Position numbers and translations under genes: made by a program. A DNA stretch of 64,000 nt. Origin: Salibaculum griseiflavum (GTDB taxonomy: Bacteria; Pseudomonadota; Alphaproteobacteria; Rhodobacterales; Rhodobacteraceae). The stretch is from positions 32,006 to 96,005 of the forward strand of contig NZ_QETF01000011.1 in the NCBI RefSeq assembly GCF_003129565.1, read 5' to 3'. Below, piece after piece: positions 44,811-54,017 of this stretch. The notes under the pieces are model-generated. The model was not told where the DNA came from. It made no database searches and worked only from the letters and a program-made list of their open reading frames with translations. Every line of letters starts with the position of its first letter. Position 1 is the stretch's first letter.

Positions 44811-46112
44811 ATGGACCCGGTCGACTTCATCCACGACTTCGCGCTGGCCGATGCGCCCGCCGCACTACGTTCCCGCCTGCCAGTAATGCTGCTGGACCTG
44901 ATCGGCGTTGGCATCGGCGGGGCTGAAACGCCATTGTCGGCCCTCATTCGCGGCCATGCCGCAAGTCAGTTCGGCGGTGATGTGCCCCTTTTCCTGGACG
45001 GTCGCACCGCCTCGCCGGTCGGCGCGGCGCTGGCGGCGGGCATGACCATCGATGCGTTGGACGGACATGACGGGTTCAATCCCTCCAAGGGCCATATCGG
45101 CTGCCCGCTTTTCGCGGCACTTCTGCCCTTTGCCCGGGGGCGATCCGGCCAGGACCTGCTGGCGGCCATGGCCATGGGCTATGAATTCGGGGCGCGCACC
45201 GCTATGGCCCAGCATGGCACCGTGCCCGACTATCACACATCTGGCAGCTGGGGCGCTGTCACGGCGGCGGCGGGCGTGGCGCGGCTGTTGCGGTTGAACC
45301 GGGACCAGACCCGTCACGCGCTGGGAATCGCCGAATACCATGGGCCCCGCAGCCAGATGATGCGCTGTATCGACCACCCTACGATGGTCAAGGACGGGTC
45401 CGGGTGGGGCGCAATGGCCGGGGTCTCGGCAGCACTGCTGGCGCGCGACGGCTTCACCGGCGCCCCGGCCCTGACCGTGGAAAAGGCACCGGACTTCTGG
45501 GCCGACCTGGGCCAGCGCTGGTATGGATTGGAACAGTATTTCAAGCCCTACCCTGTTTGCCGCTGGGCGCAGCCACCGATCGAAGCCCTGCTGAGCCTGC
45601 GCCGCGCCCACGCGCTGACATCCCGGGACGTGACCCGGATCGAGGTCGAGAGCTTTCACGAGGCCACGCGGCTGGCCACCGCCGAACCTCAAACCACCGA
45701 AGAGGCGCAATATTCCACCTCGTTCCCCTGCGCTGTGGCGCTGGTTCATGGCACGGTCGGGCCGGCCCATCTGACTAGCGCGGCGTTGCACGATCCCGAA
45801 ACCCTGCGCCTGTCGCGCACCTTGGCGTTCCGCGAAAGCGCCCACGCCAACCGCGCCTTTCCGGTCAAACGCTTTGCCCGCGTGACCCTGCATCTGGCCG
45901 ATGGACGAAGCCTTGTCAGCGACTGGCACGAGCCGCGTTGGGACCATGACGCGCCACCGACCGGGAGTGAGCTGCGCAACAAATTCCGAACTTTGGCCGT
46001 TCCCGGGCTGGGCGCGGATCGCGCCGCGGCCATCGAGGCGGCGGTGGATGGCTTGATCGACGGGCCTGCGGATGACCTTCTGACCCTTCTGGCTCAGCCG
46101 ATCAGCCGCTGA
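44811..46112 (+). CDS. MmgE/PrpD-family protein
   Basis: The product has 433 residues: the helical N-terminal MmgE/PrpD domain with the DALDGHDGFNPSKGHIG segment (about 79-95), SQMMRCIDHPTMVKDGSGWGAMAGVSAA in the middle, and a lid domain from about 255. Members include 2-methylcitrate dehydratase and immune-responsive cis-aconitate decarboxylase. No other methylcitrate-cycle gene is nearby, so the reaction cannot be fixed. The 3' end overlaps the convergent gph gene by 19 bp. Confidence 0.86.
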   Translation: MDPVDFIHDFALADAPAALRSRLPVMLLDLIGVGIGGAETPLSALIRGHAASQFGGDVPLFLDGRTASPVGAALAAGMTIDALDGHDGFNPSKGHIGCPLFAALLPFARGRSGQDLLAAMAMGYEFGARTAMAQHGTVPDYHTSGSWGAVTAAAGVARLLRLNRDQTRHALGIAEYHGPRSQMMRCIDHPTMVKDGSGWGAMAGVSAALLARDGFTGAPALTVEKAPDFWADLGQRWYGLEQYFKPYPVCRWAQPPIEALLSLRRAHALTSRDVTRIEVESFHEATRLATAEPQTTEEAQYSTSFPCAVALVHGTVGPAHLTSAALHDPETLRLSRTLAFRESAHANRAFPVKRFARVTLHLADGRSLVSDWHEPRWDHDAPPTGSELRNKFRTLAVPGLGADRAAAIEAAVDGLIDGPADDLLTLLAQPISR

Positions 46113-46756
46113 ACCTCGGCGCCCAGATCGTTGTAGCTGCCAATCGTCCCGTCCGGCGCCATATCGTGCACGCCATCTCCGTGCGGCCCGAAGGTGACAA
46201 GGATCACCGGAACCCCGGCGGCGCGCGCCGTATCGCGGTCCGTCACCGTATCACCGATCAGAACCGACCGGTCCAGCGCACCCTGCGCCCGCTCGACCGC
46301 CGCCAGATACGGGGCGGCATCGGGTTTGCGCGTGGGCAAGGTATCGGCCCCGATCAAGGACGCGAACAACCCCCGCACCCCAAGACTGTCCAAGAGGCGG
46401 TCAGCCAGCCCCTCGGGCTTGTTCGTGCAGACCCCGACCGCATAGCCCCCGGCACGCAGCCCCTCGACCGCCTCGACCGCGCCGGGAAACAGCCGGGTAT
46501 GGATGTCGAGCGCCTGCCCGTAATAGTCCAGCAGCCGGGGATATTGCCGATCGATCTCATCCGGGCCATGGCCACCCGTGCGTTCGAACCCGAGGGTCAA
46601 CATCGCCCGTCCGCCCCGCATGGCGGTGGCCGCATCGGCCAGCGGATCCAGCACATCCCCCAGCCCGAGATCCCGGAAACAGGCATTGGCGGCGGCCACA
46701 AGATCGCCGCTGGTATCGGCCAATGTGCCATCGAGGTCGAAAATCACGGTGCGCAT
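46094..46756 (-). CDS. gph: Phosphoglycolate phosphatase (HAD family)
   Basis: The product has 220 residues. HAD motif I is FDLDGTLADT (about 5-14), motif II TNKPEG near residue 107, and motifs III/IV lie in RKPDAAPYLAA and LIGDTVTDRDTARAAG. The cap is the alpha-helical C1 type. It removes phosphate from 2-phosphoglycolate made by DNA repair or RuBisCO. Other HAD phosphatases are possible, but the fit to Gph is good. It converges on the MmgE gene and diverges from glmU. Confidence 0.86.
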   Translation of the reverse strand: MRTVIFDLDGTLADTSGDLVAAANACFRDLGLGDVLDPLADAATAMRGGRAMLTLGFERTGGHGPDEIDRQYPRLLDYYGQALDIHTRLFPGAVEAVEGLRAGGYAVGVCTNKPEGLADRLLDSLGVRGLFASLIGADTLPTRKPDAAPYLAAVERAQGALDRSVLIGDTVTDRDTARAAGVPVILVTFGPHGDGVHDMAPDGTIGSYNDLGAEVQRLIG

Positions 46757-46821
46757 GGGCAGTCTCCGGCAAGGTTTTGCCTTCTGTAACCTGCCGACAC
46801 GGGATGTGAAGCCCCCGCGGC

Positions 46822-46849
46822 TTGCCAAGACGAGCATGCGCGATAGAAG
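46822..46849 (+). promoter_or_regulatory. Candidate glmU-glmS promoter
   Basis: TTGCCA (46822-46827) and TAGAAG (46844-46849) with a 16-bp spacer, about 30 bp before the glmU ATG. Confidence 0.4.
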
Positions 46850-46878
46850 GGACGCAAACGAGCACGAGGTGGGGCGAA

Positions 46879-48234
46879 ATGGCCACAGCACTGGTAATCC
46901 TGGCCGCGGGCAAGGGCACACGGATGAAATCTGATCTGCCCAAGGTCCTGCACGAGGTCGCCGGCGCGCCGATGCTGGTGCATGCCATGCGCGCGGGCGC
47001 GGCGCTGGACCCTGCCCGCACCATCGTCGTGGCCGGGCACGGCGCCGATGCCGTCGAAGCGGCGGCACGCGCCTGGGATGAAACAACCGAGATCGTGCAT
47101 CAGACCGAACAGCTGGGCACCGGCCACGCCGTCGTCCAGACCCGCACCGCACTTGCCGATTTCGACGGTGACGTGATCGTGCTTTACGGCGATACCCCGT
47201 TTATCCGGCCCCGGACCCTTGCGGCCATGCAGACCGCCCGTGCTGAACATGATGTGGTCGTCCTCGGGTTCGAAGCGGCCGATCCGGGCCGCTACGGTCG
47301 GTTGAAGATGTCCGGCCAATCCCTTGATGCCATTGTTGAATTCAAGGATGCAACAGATCAGGAACGGGCGATCACCCTGTGCAATTCCGGCGTCGTGGCC
47401 GCCGATGCGCAAACACTGTTTTCGCTTCTGGACGAGGTCGGAAATGACAATGCCAGCGGCGAGTATTACCTGACCGATATCGTCAGCCTGGCACGGGCGC
47501 GGGGCTTGTCCGCCACCGCCGTGACCTGCGACGAGGATGAAACCCGCGGCGTCAATTCCCGGGCCGAGCTGGTATCCGCCAATGCCGCCTATCAGGCCCG
47601 TGCACGGGCCGAGCTGATCGAGGCCGGGGTGACACTGCAGGCGCCGGACACTGTGCATCTCTGCTTCGATACCCTGCTTGGCCCCGATACCGTGATCGAG
47701 CCGAACGTGGTCTTCGGCCCCGGCGTCACCGTCGAGAACGGCGCGACGATCCGGGCCTTCAGCCACCTGGAGGGGTGCCATGTCGCACGCGGCGCCGTGG
47801 TCGGCCCCTATGCCCGTTTACGCCCCGGCGCGGAACTGTCGGAGGATGTCCGCATCGGCAATTTCGTCGAGATCAAGAACGCGCAGATCCATGCCGGCAC
47901 CAAGGTCAATCACCTGTCCTATATCGGCGATGCGGAACTGGGCGAGAAGACCAATGTCGGGGCAGGCACGATCACCTGCAATTATGACGGGGTCTTCAAG
48001 CACCGCACGGTCATCGGCAAGAATGTCTTCATCGGGTCGGACACCATGCTGGTCGCGCCGGTGACGCTGGGCGATGACAGCATGACAGCGACCGGCACAG
48101 TGGTCACACATGACGTGCCCGCAGGGGCCATGGCCGTAGGCCGGGCGCGGCAGGAGAACAAGCCGGGCTTTGCCCGCAAGATGTTCGAAAAGTTAAAGTC
48201 TGCGAAGGCAAGGCTCAAAAAGGATGGCCAATAA
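46879..48234 (+). CDS. glmU: Bifunctional GlcNAc-1-P uridylyltransferase / GlcN-1-P acetyltransferase
   Basis: The product has 451 residues. The N-terminal pyrophosphorylase domain has LAAGKGTRMKSDLPKVLH (about 8-25), the QLGTGHA motif and YGDTPF. The C-terminal left-handed beta helix (hexapeptide repeats, from about 250) carries the acetyltransferase residues in YDGVFKHRT and the NVGAGTITCNYDG loop. It makes UDP-GlcNAc for peptidoglycan and LPS. Its stop overlaps the glmS start (TAATG), so precursor and product enzymes are coupled. Confidence 0.97.
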   Translation: MATALVILAAGKGTRMKSDLPKVLHEVAGAPMLVHAMRAGAALDPARTIVVAGHGADAVEAAARAWDETTEIVHQTEQLGTGHAVVQTRTALADFDGDVIVLYGDTPFIRPRTLAAMQTARAEHDVVVLGFEAADPGRYGRLKMSGQSLDAIVEFKDATDQERAITLCNSGVVAADAQTLFSLLDEVGNDNASGEYYLTDIVSLARARGLSATAVTCDEDETRGVNSRAELVSANAAYQARARAELIEAGVTLQAPDTVHLCFDTLLGPDTVIEPNVVFGPGVTVENGATIRAFSHLEGCHVARGAVVGPYARLRPGAELSEDVRIGNFVEIKNAQIHAGTKVNHLSYIGDAELGEKTNVGAGTITCNYDGVFKHRTVIGKNVFIGSDTMLVAPVTLGDDSMTATGTVVTHDVPAGAMAVGRARQENKPGFARKMFEKLKSAKARLKKDGQ

Positions 48235-50051
48235 TGTGTGGAATTGTCGGTTTTCTAGGCCAACACGAAGCCGCGCCGATGCTTGTCGACGCCCTGCGCC
48301 GGCTGGAATACCGCGGCTATGACAGCGCCGGGATCGCCACCGTTAACGCTGGTGTCCTGAACCGTCGCCGTGCGGTCGGGAAGCTGGTCAACCTGCAGGA
48401 CCTGTTGGTGCATGACCCGTTGGCCGGCAAGGCCGGGATCGGCCATACCAGATGGGCGACCCATGGCGCGCCGACCCTTACCAACACGCACCCGCACCAG
48501 GCCGGCCGCGTCGCCGTCGTGCACAATGGCATCATCGAGAATTTTCGCGACCTGCGCAGCGAACTGGGGGCGCTTGGCATCGACCACCATACCGAAACGG
48601 ATACCGAGACCGTTGCGCTTCTGGCCGAGCATTACCTGGACGGGGGCCTCGCCCCCGTCGAGGCCGCGATGCGGACAATCGGCCGGCTTGAAGGGGCCTA
48701 TGCGCTCTGTTTTCTGTTCGAGGGCGAAGACGATCTCTTGATCGCGGCGCGCAAGGGCAGCCCGCTGGCCATCGGCCATGGCACGGGCGAGATGTTCGTC
48801 GGATCCGATGCCATCGCACTGGCCCCGATGACCGACCGGATCACCTATCTCGAAGAGGGTGACATCGCCATCATCGCCCGCGACACACTGGAAATCCGCG
48901 ACGCCACCGGGGAACTGGCCAATCGCGAGGTGAAGCACATTCAGATCGATGCGGCCCAGGTCGACAAGGGTGGCCATAAACACTTCATGGCCAAGGAAAT
49001 TGCCGAGCAGCCCACTGTTCTGACCTCGGCGCTGAACTACTACCTCGATGAAACGGGGATCACCCTGCCTGATCCGGGGCTGGATTTCGCGCGGATCGAG
49101 CGACTGACCATGGTGGCCTGTGGCACCGCCTATTTCGCCTGCCTGACCGCCAAATACTGGTTCGAACAGCTGGCCGGCATCCCGGTCGAGGTCGATGTGG
49201 CGTCGGAATTCCGCTATCGGGAACCGCCCATCGCGCCAGGCACCGTGGCGCTGTTCGTCAGCCAATCGGGCGAGACCGCCGATACGCTGGCCGCCCTGCG
49301 CTACTGCAGGGACAAGGCCGACCGCATCGTCTCGGTGGTCAATGTCGCCGAAAGCTCGATCGCACGCGAAAGCGACCTGCCCCTGCCGATCCTGGCCGGG
49401 GCCGAGATCGGGGTCGCCTCGACCAAGGCCTTCACGTGCCAGCTTGGCGTCCTGATCACGCTGGCACTCAAGGCGGCGCGGGACAAGGGCCGGATCGACG
49501 ACACCGAACTGGCCACCCATTTGACCGCCCTGCGCGGCTTGCCCGGCCTGATGAACATCGCCCTGGACCAGGCGGATAGAACCCGCGCCCTGGCGCGCAA
49601 GCTGGCCGAAGCCCGCGACATCCTGTTCCTTGGGCGCGGACCGATGTATGCCCTTGCCCATGAAGGTGCGCTGAAGCTCAAGGAAATCAGCTATATACAC
49701 GCCGAAGCTTATGCGTCTGGCGAACTCAAGCACGGGCCGATCGCGCTGGTCGACAAGACCGTGCCGGTGATCGTCATGGCGCCGACCGATGCGCTTTTCG
49801 ACAAGACCGTGTCGAACATGCAAGAGGTCATGGCGCGGGGCGGCAAGGTGCTGTTGATCACCGACCGAAAAGGGGCCGACCAAGCCGCCGAAGGGGTCTG
49901 GAACACATTGATCCTGCCCGAGGTGGACCCGCTTCTGGCCCCGATCCTCTATGCGATCCCGGCCCAGCAACTGGCCTATTTCACCGCTGTCGCCAAGGGC
50001 ACGGATGTGGACCAGCCGCGCAATCTGGCAAAGTCCGTCACGGTCGAATGA
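48234..50051 (+). CDS. glmS: Glutamine-fructose-6-phosphate aminotransferase (isomerising)
   Basis: The product has 605 residues. The N-terminal glutaminase domain starts MCGIVGFLG with catalytic Cys2 and the RWATHG motif. Two SIS domains (about 280-420 and 450-590) follow, with CGTAYFACLTAKYWFE, SQSGETADTLAAL and the C-terminal AKSVTVE. It converts fructose-6-phosphate to glucosamine-6-phosphate, the first committed step to UDP-GlcNAc. It forms an operon with glmU. No glmS ribozyme is expected in proteobacteria, and none is seen. Confidence 0.98.
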   Translation: MCGIVGFLGQHEAAPMLVDALRRLEYRGYDSAGIATVNAGVLNRRRAVGKLVNLQDLLVHDPLAGKAGIGHTRWATHGAPTLTNTHPHQAGRVAVVHNGIIENFRDLRSELGALGIDHHTETDTETVALLAEHYLDGGLAPVEAAMRTIGRLEGAYALCFLFEGEDDLLIAARKGSPLAIGHGTGEMFVGSDAIALAPMTDRITYLEEGDIAIIARDTLEIRDATGELANREVKHIQIDAAQVDKGGHKHFMAKEIAEQPTVLTSALNYYLDETGITLPDPGLDFARIERLTMVACGTAYFACLTAKYWFEQLAGIPVEVDVASEFRYREPPIAPGTVALFVSQSGETADTLAALRYCRDKADRIVSVVNVAESSIARESDLPLPILAGAEIGVASTKAFTCQLGVLITLALKAARDKGRIDDTELATHLTALRGLPGLMNIALDQADRTRALARKLAEARDILFLGRGPMYALAHEGALKLKEISYIHAEAYASGELKHGPIALVDKTVPVIVMAPTDALFDKTVSNMQEVMARGGKVLLITDRKGADQAAEGVWNTLILPEVDPLLAPILYAIPAQQLAYFTAVAKGTDVDQPRNLAKSVTVE

Positions 50052-50063
50052 GGCAGAGCTAAG

Positions 50064-50807
50064 GTGCGCGGCGGAAAGCCGCCGGCGCTTTTACGGCCCT
50101 TGAATGTCGTGACGCCTTCCGCGAAACACCTCGAAAAGGCCAAGGACGACCGCGCCGTGCTCAACCTGACCCCGCAGATAAATCTACTGGCCGAGCGTAT
50201 TCATGCCATGCGCGGAGATGGCAGGTTGCTGGTGGCCATCGCCGGTGCGCCGGGTAGCGGCAAGTCCACCCTGGCCGCCGAACTTGCCCGCCGCCTGAAC
50301 GCGCAGAAATGTGCAACCCGCGTGGTATCGATGGACGGGTTTCACCTGGACAACGCCATCCTGAGCGAGCGCGGTCTACTCGTGCGAAAGGGCGCGCCGG
50401 AAACCTTCGACGGCGCAGGGTTCCTGCACCTCGTGCACCGGATGAAAGAACAGATCGAGGTCATCGCTCCGGTTTTCGACCGAAGCCGCGACCTCGCAAT
50501 AGCCGGGGCCGAAGTGGTTTCCGCCGAGACCGAGGTCGTTCTTGTCGAAGGCAATTACCTGCTGTTCGACGCGGCGCCATGGTTCAATCTCGCACCGCTG
50601 TGGTCGCTGTCCGTCCGCCTTGAGGTGCCGATCGAGGATTTGCGGGCGCGATTGATCCAGCGATGGTTGCGCCTCGGTCATACGCGCGTGGCGGCGACCC
50701 GGCGCGCCGAGGCCAACGACATTCCGAACGCCGAAGCCGTGATCGCCCGCGCCCTGCCCGCCGATATCGTGCTGGCCCCGGACGGGCGCGTCCTGAACAC
50801 GCCATAG
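50064..50807 (+). CDS. P-loop nucleoside/sugar kinase-like protein (uridine-kinase superfamily)
   Basis: The product has 247 residues from the GTG at 50064. The Walker A GAPGSGKSTLAAELARRL (about 60-77), SMDGFHLDNAIL and LVEGNYLLFD near residue 157 match the PRK/uridine kinase/PanK superfamily, in particular the YggC-like branch with unknown or fructose-type substrate. The Arg-rich lid RLGHTRVAATRRAEAND is present. The first 30 residues look poorly conserved, and a GTG at 50109 or 50157 may be the true start. It follows glmS by 12 bp and may be co-transcribed. Confidence 0.8.
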   Translation: MRGGKPPALLRPLNVVTPSAKHLEKAKDDRAVLNLTPQINLLAERIHAMRGDGRLLVAIAGAPGSGKSTLAAELARRLNAQKCATRVVSMDGFHLDNAILSERGLLVRKGAPETFDGAGFLHLVHRMKEQIEVIAPVFDRSRDLAIAGAEVVSAETEVVLVEGNYLLFDAAPWFNLAPLWSLSVRLEVPIEDLRARLIQRWLRLGHTRVAATRRAEANDIPNAEAVIARALPADIVLAPDGRVLNTP

Positions 50808-50841
50808 CGACTCGGCGCCAGGGCGCATATGGTGGCGGGAA

Positions 50842-52620
50842 ATGAGCATGACACCAGATATTGCCAGCGATTCGGGGCACGCCTTTCTCGGCGTTGACAG
50901 CTCGCTGACAGGTCGGCGCTGGATCGGCCCCGGCATCGAGGAAGACCGGCTTGCCGAAGGCATGGCCCAAACCACCGCCCTGCCCTTGCCCGTCTGCCGC
51001 ACGCTGGTCCGGCGCGGCGTGGCGGATCAGGATGCCCCCGCTTTCCTCGCTCCGACCCTGCGCGACCTCCTGCCCGACCCGCGCAGCCTGCACGATATGG
51101 AAACGGCCGCCGCTCGCTTCGTCACTGCCGTGGAGCGCCGCGAACGGATCGCCATTTTCGCCGATTACGACGTCGATGGCGGCTCCTCGGCGGCGCTCTT
51201 GCTATCCTGGCTCGGCGATTTGGGCCTGGGCGCGACGCTCTATGTGCCTGACCGCATCGACGAGGGCTATGGCCCGAACGTGCCCGCCATGCAGGCCCTC
51301 GCCCGCGATCATGACCTGATCATCTGTGTCGACTGCGGCACGCTGAGCCATGAGCCCATCGCCGCGGCCAAGGGTGCGGACGTGCTTGTCCTCGACCACC
51401 ACCTGGGCGGAGAGACGCTGCCACCCGCGCTGGCCGTGGTGAACCCCAACCGTCAGGACGAAAGCGGCGATCTGGGCCATCTCTGTGCCGCCGCCGTGGT
51501 CTTCCTGATGCTGGTCGAAGCAACCCGGCAACGCCGCGAGGCGGGTCGCGCAGGCCCGGACCTCATGGCGCTTCTTGACCTTGTCGCACTGGCCACGGTG
51601 GCCGACGTCGCCCCCTTGCAGGGCGTCAACCGTGCCTTCGTGCGCCAGGGGCTGACTGTCATGGCCCGCCGGCAGCGTCCCGGCCTGGTGGCGCTGGCCG
51701 ATGTGGCGCGCATGGATACCGCGCCCAATGCCTATCACCTCGGGTTCCTGCTGGGGCCGCGGGTGAATGCGGGCGGAAGGATCGGCCGGGCCGACCTCGG
51801 GGCACGCCTTCTGGCCTGCACCGACCCGCGCGACGCGGACGGCATGGCCGCGAAACTGGATGAGTTGAACACCGAACGCCGCGAGATCGAGGAGCAGGTC
51901 CGCGACGCCGCCCTGGCCCAGGCCGAAGAGCGGGGGTTCGACGCGCCGCTGGTCTGGGCGGCCGGTGAAGGCTGGCATCCGGGCGTTGTCGGCATCGTCG
52001 CCTCGCGCCTGAAGGAACGCACCAACCGCCCCGCCATCGTGATCGGCCTGGAGGGCGACGAGGGCAAGGGGTCGGGCCGCTCCGTTTCGGGCATCGACCT
52101 TGGGGCAGCGATCCAGCGGCTGGCCGCCGAAGGCCTGCTAATCAAGGGCGGCGGTCACAAGATGGCCGCCGGGCTGACCGTGGCCCGCGACCGGCTGGAC
52201 CCCGCGATGGACCGACTGGCCGACCTCTTGGCCAAGCAGGGTGCCGACCGGATCGGCCCTGCGGACCTGCGGCTCGACGGGCTGCTGATGCCGGGGGCCG
52301 CCACGGTCGAATTGATTGAGCAGATCGAACAGGCCGGCCCCTTCGGCGCCGGGGCGCCGGCGCCCCGCTTTGCCTTTGCCGATTGCCAGATCCTTTTCGC
52401 CAAGGAGGTCGGAAAGGGCCACCTGAAACTGACATTCGGCGATGGTCTGGGCGCGCGGATCGACGCCATTGCCTTCGGGGCGATGGACGGGCCGCTCGGG
52501 GCGAAACTCATGGCCCATAACGGCGCGCGCTTCCACCTGGCGGGGCGGCTGGAAATCAACACCTGGCAGGGCCGCAGCACCCCGCAACTGCGCCTGGAGG
52601 ACGCCGCGCCGGCAAGTTGA
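50842..52620 (+). CDS. recJ: Single-stranded-DNA-specific exonuclease RecJ
   Basis: The product has 592 residues. DHH-family motifs appear in order: FADYDVDGG (about 99-107), VDCGT, LDHHLGG (DHH motif, about 182-188) and NPNR. The DHHA1 domain carries GGGHKMAAGLTV and the C-terminal OB-fold begins near GAPAPRFAFAD. RecJ degrades single-stranded DNA 5'-3' in RecF-type repair and mismatch repair. An ATG two codons downstream is an alternative start. It stands 34 bp after the kinase gene. Confidence 0.95.
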   Translation: MSMTPDIASDSGHAFLGVDSSLTGRRWIGPGIEEDRLAEGMAQTTALPLPVCRTLVRRGVADQDAPAFLAPTLRDLLPDPRSLHDMETAAARFVTAVERRERIAIFADYDVDGGSSAALLLSWLGDLGLGATLYVPDRIDEGYGPNVPAMQALARDHDLIICVDCGTLSHEPIAAAKGADVLVLDHHLGGETLPPALAVVNPNRQDESGDLGHLCAAAVVFLMLVEATRQRREAGRAGPDLMALLDLVALATVADVAPLQGVNRAFVRQGLTVMARRQRPGLVALADVARMDTAPNAYHLGFLLGPRVNAGGRIGRADLGARLLACTDPRDADGMAAKLDELNTERREIEEQVRDAALAQAEERGFDAPLVWAAGEGWHPGVVGIVASRLKERTNRPAIVIGLEGDEGKGSGRSVSGIDLGAAIQRLAAEGLLIKGGGHKMAAGLTVARDRLDPAMDRLADLLAKQGADRIGPADLRLDGLLMPGAATVELIEQIEQAGPFGAGAPAPRFAFADCQILFAKEVGKGHLKLTFGDGLGARIDAIAFGAMDGPLGAKLMAHNGARFHLAGRLEINTWQGRSTPQLRLEDAAPAS

Positions 52621-52654
52621 AAAAAAGCGCACGAATCCTCTTGCACAGGTCAGC

Positions 52655-52671
52655 GGCTTTTTCTAAAAGCC
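52655..52671 (+). terminator. Hairpin after recJ
   Basis: Stem GGCTTTT-TCT-AAAAGCC, 7 bp, between recJ and tRNA-Glu. It has no trailing U-run. Confidence 0.35.
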
Positions 52672-52687
52672 CCCTCACCGACCAAGT

Positions 52688-52762
52688 GGCCCGTTCGTCT
52701 ATCGGTTAGGACGCCAGGTTTTCAACCTGGAAAGAGGGGTTCGATTCCCCTACGGGCTGCCA
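52688..52762 (+). tRNA. tRNA-Glu (anticodon TTC)
   Basis: The full cloverleaf can be folded: acceptor GGCCCGT / ACGGGCT, D-arm GTCT..AGGAC, anticodon stem CCAGG / CCTGG with loop holding TTC, T-arm GGGGTTCGATTCCCC, and an encoded CCA end (52760-52762). Confidence 0.97.
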
Positions 52763-52796
52763 CTTCTTCCCTATTTGTCGAACAGCTTTCCCGCGC

Positions 52797-53426
52797 CTAG
52801 ATCGCCGCGTCGATCATGGCATCCGCGCCCATGGCGAAGGACGCCAGAAGCGACAGGGTCAGCACCACCGAGGCGCCGCCGAAGACCAGGCCGATCATCG
52901 TGACCATCCCGTCGCGTTCCACCAGCCCGACGCCGATGATGAACATCGACACGGCCGGGAACCAGCCGCTGAACGGCACCGGCAGGAACAGCGCAAAGGC
53001 GATCACGAACAGCAGCACGCCCAGCGCGCGTTCGTTGCGGCGGGCGAAAATCCAGGTTTGGCGTGGCACCAGCACCCGTTCCAGACGGCGGGTCACCGGG
53101 CGCAGCCGCAGCACCGCGCGGCGCAGCTTTTCCGGGTCCAGTGCCTTGCGAGACAGGAAACGCGGCAGCCGCACATAGCGAAAGCCCAGCATCATCTGAA
53201 GGGTGATCACCAGCAGCGGCAGCGCGGTGATGAGCGACGAGCCGGGCGGCAAGGGCAGAAAGGTCAACAGCGAGAACACCACGAGCGCCCAGCCGAAAGA
53301 GGCCTCGCCCAGCGCGGCCAGCAGGTTGCCGATGGTCAGCGCCCCGGTCTCGTGCTGATGGCGCGCGATGCGCAGGATCGGCATCGACAGGGAAGGCCGA
53401 CGCCGGTGTTCGTCCTCGGGCTGCAT
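52797..53426 (-). CDS. exoD: ExoD-family exopolysaccharide synthesis protein
   Basis: The product has 209 residues. The ExoD family pattern begins RTALTIGNLLAALG-like (HETGALTIGNLLAALGEASFGWALVVFSLLTFLPLPPGSS) and continues with QMMLGFRYVRLPRFLSRKAL. About four membrane helices follow (LLFVIAFALFLPVPFSGWFPAVSMFIIG and a Val/Leu-rich C-terminus). ExoD of rhizobia is needed for normal exopolysaccharide and for alkaline tolerance, but its mechanism is unclear. The start at 53426 follows AAAGGA by 7 bp. It lies downstream of the Lrp-family gene. Confidence 0.87.
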   Translation of the reverse strand: MQPEDEHRRRPSLSMPILRIARHQHETGALTIGNLLAALGEASFGWALVVFSLLTFLPLPPGSSLITALPLLVITLQMMLGFRYVRLPRFLSRKALDPEKLRRAVLRLRPVTRRLERVLVPRQTWIFARRNERALGVLLFVIAFALFLPVPFSGWFPAVSMFIIGVGLVERDGMVTMIGLVFGGASVVLTLSLLASFAMGADAMIDAAI

Positions 53427-53491
53427 CTTGGTCCTTTCGCTCCGATCGCCTGCATATCGGCGCTCGGGCGCGAAAATGCAATCATGCGGGG

Positions 53492-53944
53492 CTAGCTGCG
53501 CTCGTCCTTGGAGGTTCCCATGACCATGTGGCTGGTGATCGCACGGACATGGGGCACGGTGCCGAGCGTATCCGTGTGAAAGGCCTTGTAGGCGGCAAGA
53601 TCGGCGGTTTCGACCCGCAGCAGGTATTCGAAGGCGCCGGCGATGTTGTGGCACTCGGCCACTTCGGGCGCGCGCGCCATGGCCGCCTCGAATCCTTCCT
53701 GGGCGGCCTTGGAGTGCTCCGACAGGCCAACGGTCACATAGACGACGAACCCCCGCCCTGTCTGGGCCGGGTCGAGCCGCGCGCGATAGCCACGGATCAC
53801 GCCGCGCCGCTCCAGCTCTTGCACGCGGCGCAAGCAGGCAGAGGGCGACAGACCCACCCGCTCGGCCAGATCGAGGTTCGACAGGCGGCCATTGGCGGAA
53901 AGCTCGCGCAATATTTTGCGGTTCAGGGCGTCAATTTCGGTCAT
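53492..53944 (-). CDS. Lrp/AsnC-family transcriptional regulator
   Basis: The product has 150 residues. The N-terminal helix-turn-helix (LNRKILRELSANGRLSNLDLAERVGLSPSACLRRVQELERRGVI, about 6-49) is followed by a RAM ligand-binding domain (about 65-145). It is divergent from a LysE-type exporter, the usual arrangement for regulators that control amino-acid export in response to the amino acid. An inverted repeat in the 73-bp shared gap is a candidate site. An upstream in-frame ATG would add ten residues. Confidence 0.92.
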   Translation of the reverse strand: MTEIDALNRKILRELSANGRLSNLDLAERVGLSPSACLRRVQELERRGVIRGYRARLDPAQTGRGFVVYVTVGLSEHSKAAQEGFEAAMARAPEVAECHNIAGAFEYLLRVETADLAAYKAFHTDTLGTVPHVRAITSHMVMGTSKDERS

Positions 53945-53945
53945 C

Positions 53946-53984
53946 AATTGCGCATTTACCCGAAAAGGTCGCATCTTCGCAATT
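53946..53984. promoter_or_regulatory. Candidate Lrp-type site between regulator and exporter
   Basis: Inverted repeat AATTGCG (53946-53952) and CGCAATT (53978-53984) with a 25-nt AT-rich centre, in the gap between divergent genes. Confidence 0.45.
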
Positions 53985-54017
53985 TCATTCTTGGGGAAAC
54001 CGCGCAGTTTGTCCGCC

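Noticed and set aside
48180..48233. glmS ribozyme or leader before glmS
   Set aside because: glmU runs directly into glmS with a TAATG overlap, so there is no room for such an element.
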